From assembly GCA_900549885.1 (NCBI GenBank), contig URQA01000117.1, positions 1-7,604 on the forward strand: DNA of 7,604 nucleotides, read 5' to 3'. The notes beneath the pieces are model-generated. The model saw only the letters and a program-made list of their open reading frames with translations. It did no database searches and was not told where the DNA came from. The position numbers were made by a program, and so were the translations under genes. The stretch's first letter is position 1. Every line of letters begins with the position of its first letter. The stretch comes from an uncultured Eubacteriales bacterium. Lineage in GTDB: Bacteria; Bacillota; Clostridia; Oscillospirales; Oscillospiraceae. Of the stretch, positions 5,334 through 7,604 are shown piece after piece.

Positions 5334-6722
5334 ATGGAAGAACACGCTAAGTCCAGCACAATCCGTGACCTGACCCAGGGGCCACTGGTCCGCCAGCTGC
5401 TGCTATTCGCCCTGCCTATCATGGGCGCCAACCTGCTCCAGTCCCTGTACACCCTGGTGGATCTGTGGGCGGTGGGCAATTTCGCCAGCGAGGCCGCCAT
5501 CTCCGCCGTGGCCAATTCCGGGCAGATCGTATTTCTCATCCACGCGGTGGGCATCGGCCTGGGCAACGGCGGCCAGGTGCTCATCTCCCAGCAGGTGGGA
5601 GCCAAGGACTTCCGCCGGCTGAGCACCACCATTGGCACACTGCTGTCCTTCTGCGTGCTGTCCTCCACGGTCATCGCCGCCATCGGCGCAGTGGGCACCA
5701 ACTGGTGGATGGACCTGTTGCATATTCCGCCGGAGGCCCGGGCCTCGGCTGTGTCCTATCTGCTCATCTGCTGTCTCGGGGCCCCTTTTATGGCCGCCAG
5801 CGGAACTCTGTGCGCCATCCTCCGGGGGGTGGGAGACTCCAAGCGCCCCATGTTCATCCTGCTGGCCTCCGCCCTGTCCAACATGATCCTGGACATGTGG
5901 TTCGTGGCTGGGCTGGGCTGGGGGGCGGCGGGGGCGGCCTGGGCCACCATCATCGCCCAGGCGGTGGGCTCCTTCTACGCTCTGTACTGCGTCTACCGCC
6001 GCCGGGAGGATCTGGGCTTTGACTTCCGGCTGTCCTCCTTCCGCATTCATGGCCCCACCCTGAAGGTCATTTTGAAGCTGGGTACGCCCCTGGTCATCAT
6101 GAGCGCCTCCATCACCATTTCCATGATGGTGGTCAACTCTTTCGTCAACACCTTCGGCGTAGCCGCCTCCAACGTCACTGGCATCGGGGCCAAGCTCAAC
6201 TCCCTGGTCAGTGTGGTCACCTCCTCCATGCAGACCGCCGTGGGCAGCATGGTGGCCCAGAACTTTGCCGCCGGGCGCATCGACCGGGTGAAAAAGGTCA
6301 ACGCCGTGAGCAACCTGGTGTGCATCCTCTTTTTCGCGGTGGTGGGCACGGTGTCCTTCCTCTTTCCGGAGCAGATCATCGGCATCTTCACCCAGGCCAC
6401 CGACACCGGCACTCTGGCGCTGGCCACACCCTATATGCGGGCGGCCTTCTGGCTGTACCTGGCCTTCTGCCTGATGGCCACCTCCCTGGGCCATATCAAC
6501 GGCGTGGGCTTCACCACCCTCAACCTCGTGATCGCCGTGCTGGACGGGGTCATCGGCCGCATCGGCCTGTCCCTGCTGTTCGGCTTAGCGCTGGACTGGG
6601 GGGTGGAGGGCTTCTGGTGGGGCAACTCCCTGGCAGCTTTCATCTCCGTGTTTATGGGCCTGGGGTACTACTTCTTCGGCCATTGGGAAAAGCGGGAGCT
6701 GATGCTCAAAGACACGGAATAA
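5334..6722 (+). CDS. MATE family multidrug efflux transporter
   Basis: A 462-residue inner-membrane antiporter that should use a Na+ or H+ gradient to expel cationic or hydrophobic compounds. The typical length (about 450-460) and the twelve-span, two-lobe layout are visible. The N-terminal family opening is TQGPLVRQLLLFALPIMGAN followed by LLQSLYTLVDLWAVGNF (residues 14-51), with GIGLGNGGQVLISQQVGAKD after span 2. The second lobe opens near residue 235 (GPTLKVILKLGTPLVIMSAS) and repeats the pattern in VGSMVAQNFAAGRIDRVKKV. The best start is the ATG at 5334, with GGGAG 7 bases upstream. It seems to be a single-gene unit, with its own promoter and a strong terminator after the stop. The substrate cannot be predicted, because MATE subfamilies of this sort also include uncharacterised members. 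Confidence 0.94.
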   Translation: MEEHAKSSTIRDLTQGPLVRQLLLFALPIMGANLLQSLYTLVDLWAVGNFASEAAISAVANSGQIVFLIHAVGIGLGNGGQVLISQQVGAKDFRRLSTTIGTLLSFCVLSSTVIAAIGAVGTNWWMDLLHIPPEARASAVSYLLICCLGAPFMAASGTLCAILRGVGDSKRPMFILLASALSNMILDMWFVAGLGWGAAGAAWATIIAQAVGSFYALYCVYRRREDLGFDFRLSSFRIHGPTLKVILKLGTPLVIMSASITISMMVVNSFVNTFGVAASNVTGIGAKLNSLVSVVTSSMQTAVGSMVAQNFAAGRIDRVKKVNAVSNLVCILFFAVVGTVSFLFPEQIIGIFTQATDTGTLALATPYMRAAFWLYLAFCLMATSLGHINGVGFTTLNLVIAVLDGVIGRIGLSLLFGLALDWGVEGFWWGNSLAAFISVFMGLGYYFFGHWEKRELMLKDTE

Positions 6723-6731
6723 AAGGAAAAG

Positions 6732-6767
6732 GCCCTGGGACCGGCATAAGCCGGTCCCAGGGCTTTT
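6732..6767. terminator. Bidirectional intrinsic terminator between MATE and CBS genes
   Basis: A perfect 14-bp GC-rich stem (6732-6745 with 6750-6763) with an ATAA loop is followed on the plus strand by TTTT (6764-6767). On the minus strand it is followed by CCTTTTCCTTTT (plus 6721-6732 reversed). It sits 9 bases past the MATE stop codon and 5 bases from the end of the convergent CBS gene, so one structure serves both transcripts. Confidence 0.92.
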
Positions 6768-6772
6768 CGCTG

Positions 6773-7231
6773 TCACACGCTGGCGCCGGCCAGCTCTCTG
6801 TCCCACCGCTCCCGGCTGTCCCGGGTTGGCTCCACCTTGGGCATGGTCAGCTGGCGGATGATGTTCTGCCGGGTGACGATGCCCACAAAGGCCCCCCGGT
6901 CGTCCACCACCGGGATGAAGGACTGGCGCATGGACCGCTCCAGCAGCTCCTCCATGGACACCCCCACACTTACCGGAGGGTTGAAGGACTTGCGCATTAC
7001 GCTTTTCAAAGGCTGCTTTTCCTTGCTGCGCAGGCTGTTGTCCTGTCGGTCCACCAGGTTCCAAAGAAAATCGCCCTCACTGACCGTACCCACATAACTG
7101 CCGTCCCGAGCCAGGACGGGGATAGCGGTATAGCCGTGGGCCCGGAGCTTTTCCAGCCCCTGGCGCACGGTGAAGTCGTCGTATAAATAGGCCACCTGGG
7201 CCTTAGGGGTTAACAGGGATATGACGTTCAC
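6773..7231 (-). CDS. Stand-alone CBS-pair protein, DarB/CbpB-like
   Basis: A 152-residue soluble protein made of two CBS domains (about residues 8-60 and 76-128) forming one Bateman module, the fold that binds adenosine nucleotides. CBS1 holds GYTAIPVL (33-40) and VGTVSEGDFL; CBS2 holds SFIPVVDDRGAFVGIVTRQN. The size and the GYTAIPVL string resemble Bacillus DarB (YkuL) and Listeria CbpB, which bind cyclic di-AMP and in the apo state act on Rel or pyruvate carboxylase; that ligand is only inferred here. A charged tail of about 24 residues follows CBS2. The start chosen is GTG at 7231, which gives MNVISLL and has GGAGAGGAG upstream; an upstream in-frame ATG at 7291 would translate across the ribosome binding site. 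It is convergent with the MATE gene and not in an operon. Confidence 0.85.
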   Translation of the reverse strand: MNVISLLTPKAQVAYLYDDFTVRQGLEKLRAHGYTAIPVLARDGSYVGTVSEGDFLWNLVDRQDNSLRSKEKQPLKSVMRKSFNPPVSVGVSMEELLERSMRQSFIPVVDDRGAFVGIVTRQNIIRQLTMPKVEPTRDSRERWDRELAGASV

Positions 7232-7258
7232 GGACCAAGCTCCTCTCCTGAGATATTT

Positions 7259-7295
7259 GGCCCCTTGGGGGCTGCTCACTATTATCAGCATAACA
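7259..7295 (-). promoter_or_regulatory. Tentative promoter and short leader hairpin of the CBS gene
   Basis: On the minus strand TGTTATGCT (plus 7287-7295) could act as an extended -10 box (TG then TATGCT, 4 of 6), and GATAAT (plus 7281-7286) is an overlapping alternative; neither has a convincing -35. A small hairpin follows in the would-be leader (7260-7264 with 7268-7272, loop 3). The rest of the 116-base gap between 7232 and 7347 holds only the TGAATT/AATTCA inverted repeat at 7320-7334 (3-base centre). Confidence 0.3.
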
Positions 7296-7347
7296 CAGGC
7301 ACAGGCGGAAATCTAGTCGTGAATTGTGAATTCAGCGCACTTTCAGC

Positions 7348-7604
7348 TCACAGGATGCGCAGGGCCGCGAAGTGGGCGGAGTGGGTGGCGTCATAGAGGT
7401 TAGCGCCGCCGTCCACGTCCCCGGCGCTCAGCACCTCCAGGGGATACTTCTCCCGAAGCTGGTCCAACAGCGTGGTATCCGCCCGGACGCCCAGGGCGAT
7501 GACACAGGTGTCCGCCTCCTCTTTCATCGTTCCGTCCGGGCCGGACAGCACCGCTCCCTGGGCGATGAACCGCTCCACCCGGCGCTCCGGCAGCAGCCGC
7601 ACCC
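7348..7604 (-). CDS. C-terminal fragment of an old-yellow-enzyme-type FAD/NAD(P)-dependent oxidoreductase (partial)
   Basis: Only the last 85 or so residues are in the window; the gene continues past position 7604, and the GTG at 7602 is almost surely internal. Visible: CVIALGVRADTTLLDQL, the end of the NAD(P)-binding Rossmann region, then LSAGDVDGGANLYDATHSAHFAALRIL, the FAD-contacting GD motif and closing helix. This is how NADH:flavin oxidoreductases fused to a pyridine-nucleotide-disulfide reductase domain end (2-enoate reductases, BaiCD/BaiH-like and FldZ-like proteins, common in gut Clostridia). Such enzymes reduce C=C bonds of enoates or steroids using FMN, FAD and a 4Fe-4S cluster. 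The substrate class, and even the presence of the N-terminal FMN barrel, cannot be checked here. The stop is TGA at 7348-7350. Confidence 0.7.
   Translation of the reverse strand, partial: VRLLPERRVERFIAQGAVLSGPDGTMKEEADTCVIALGVRADTTLLDQLREKYPLEVLSAGDVDGGANLYDATHSAHFAALRIL

Noticed and set aside
5403..6494. 363-codon minus-strand frame opposite the MATE gene, and similar ones at 3823-4749 and 2417-3148
   Set aside because: The translations are rich in G, H, D and Q, with no domain and no ribosome binding site; they mirror the codon bias of the real genes.
6320..7186. Plus-strand frame running from inside MATE across the terminator and the CBS gene
   Set aside because: It crosses a strong terminator and two well-supported genes in other frames, and looks like a shadow.
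7232..7291. Longer start (ATG at 7291) for the CBS protein
   Set aside because: The extra residues run over a clear GGAGAGGAG ribosome binding site that serves the GTG at 7231.
1..7604. tRNA, rRNA, insertion sequences, riboswitches
   Set aside because: I saw no tRNA-like cloverleaf, rRNA stretch, transposase frame, terminal inverted repeats of an IS or known riboswitch leader; most gaps are short and explained by promoters and hairpins.

Overview
The window is a GC-rich, tightly packed bacterial chromosome segment with strong GGAGG-type ribosome binding sites, ATGA gene overlaps and Gram-positive style promoters. Gene content (MnmA, a NatA/NatB-like ABC exporter with a small XRE regulator and a DUF3169 protein, RlmA, a MATE pump, a stand-alone CBS-pair protein and the tail of an old-yellow-enzyme-type flavoprotein) suggests a high-GC gut Clostridia of the Oscillospiraceae type (Flavonifractor/Lawsonibacter-like). 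The lineage is inferred from protein character and base composition and was not tested by a search.

Layout. 1-73: the space after mnmA, with a perfect hairpin at the window edge. 74-1117 (minus): mnmA, a tRNA 2-thiouridylase. 1118-1276: a divergent control region with the mnmA promoter on the minus strand and, facing right, a near-consensus promoter embedded in repeated TTGACAA half-sites and a perfect palindrome. 1277-4347 (plus): a compact five-gene operon made of a 33-residue single-span membrane microprotein, a 70-residue XRE-type repressor, a DUF3169 six-span membrane protein, a NatA-like ATPase and a NatB-like permease. 4348-4425: a spacer with a hairpin. 4426-5244 (plus): rlmA, a 23S rRNA guanine-N1 methyltransferase with an N-terminal zinc finger. 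5245-5333: the MATE promoter, inside a 53-nt hairpin that also covers the MATE ribosome binding site. 5334-6722 (plus): a MATE efflux pump. 6732-6767: a two-way terminator. 6773-7231 (minus): a two-CBS-domain protein of the DarB/CbpB type. 7348-7604 (minus): the C-terminal end of an FAD/NAD(P)-dependent oxidoreductase that runs off the window.

How it fits together. The most interesting part is the 1188-4347 unit. The likely design is an autoregulated exporter operon: the small repressor binds the palindrome and half-sites over its own promoter, and the operon makes an ABC-2 exporter plus two membrane proteins of unknown role. By analogy with NatAB-type systems the cargo could be a cation, a toxic peptide or an envelope-active drug; the sequence does not say which. 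The next two genes, an rRNA methyltransferase whose family affects macrolide/ketolide binding and a MATE drug pump, give the plus strand a possible antibiotic-tolerance theme, although both gene families are also ordinary housekeeping or solo genes.
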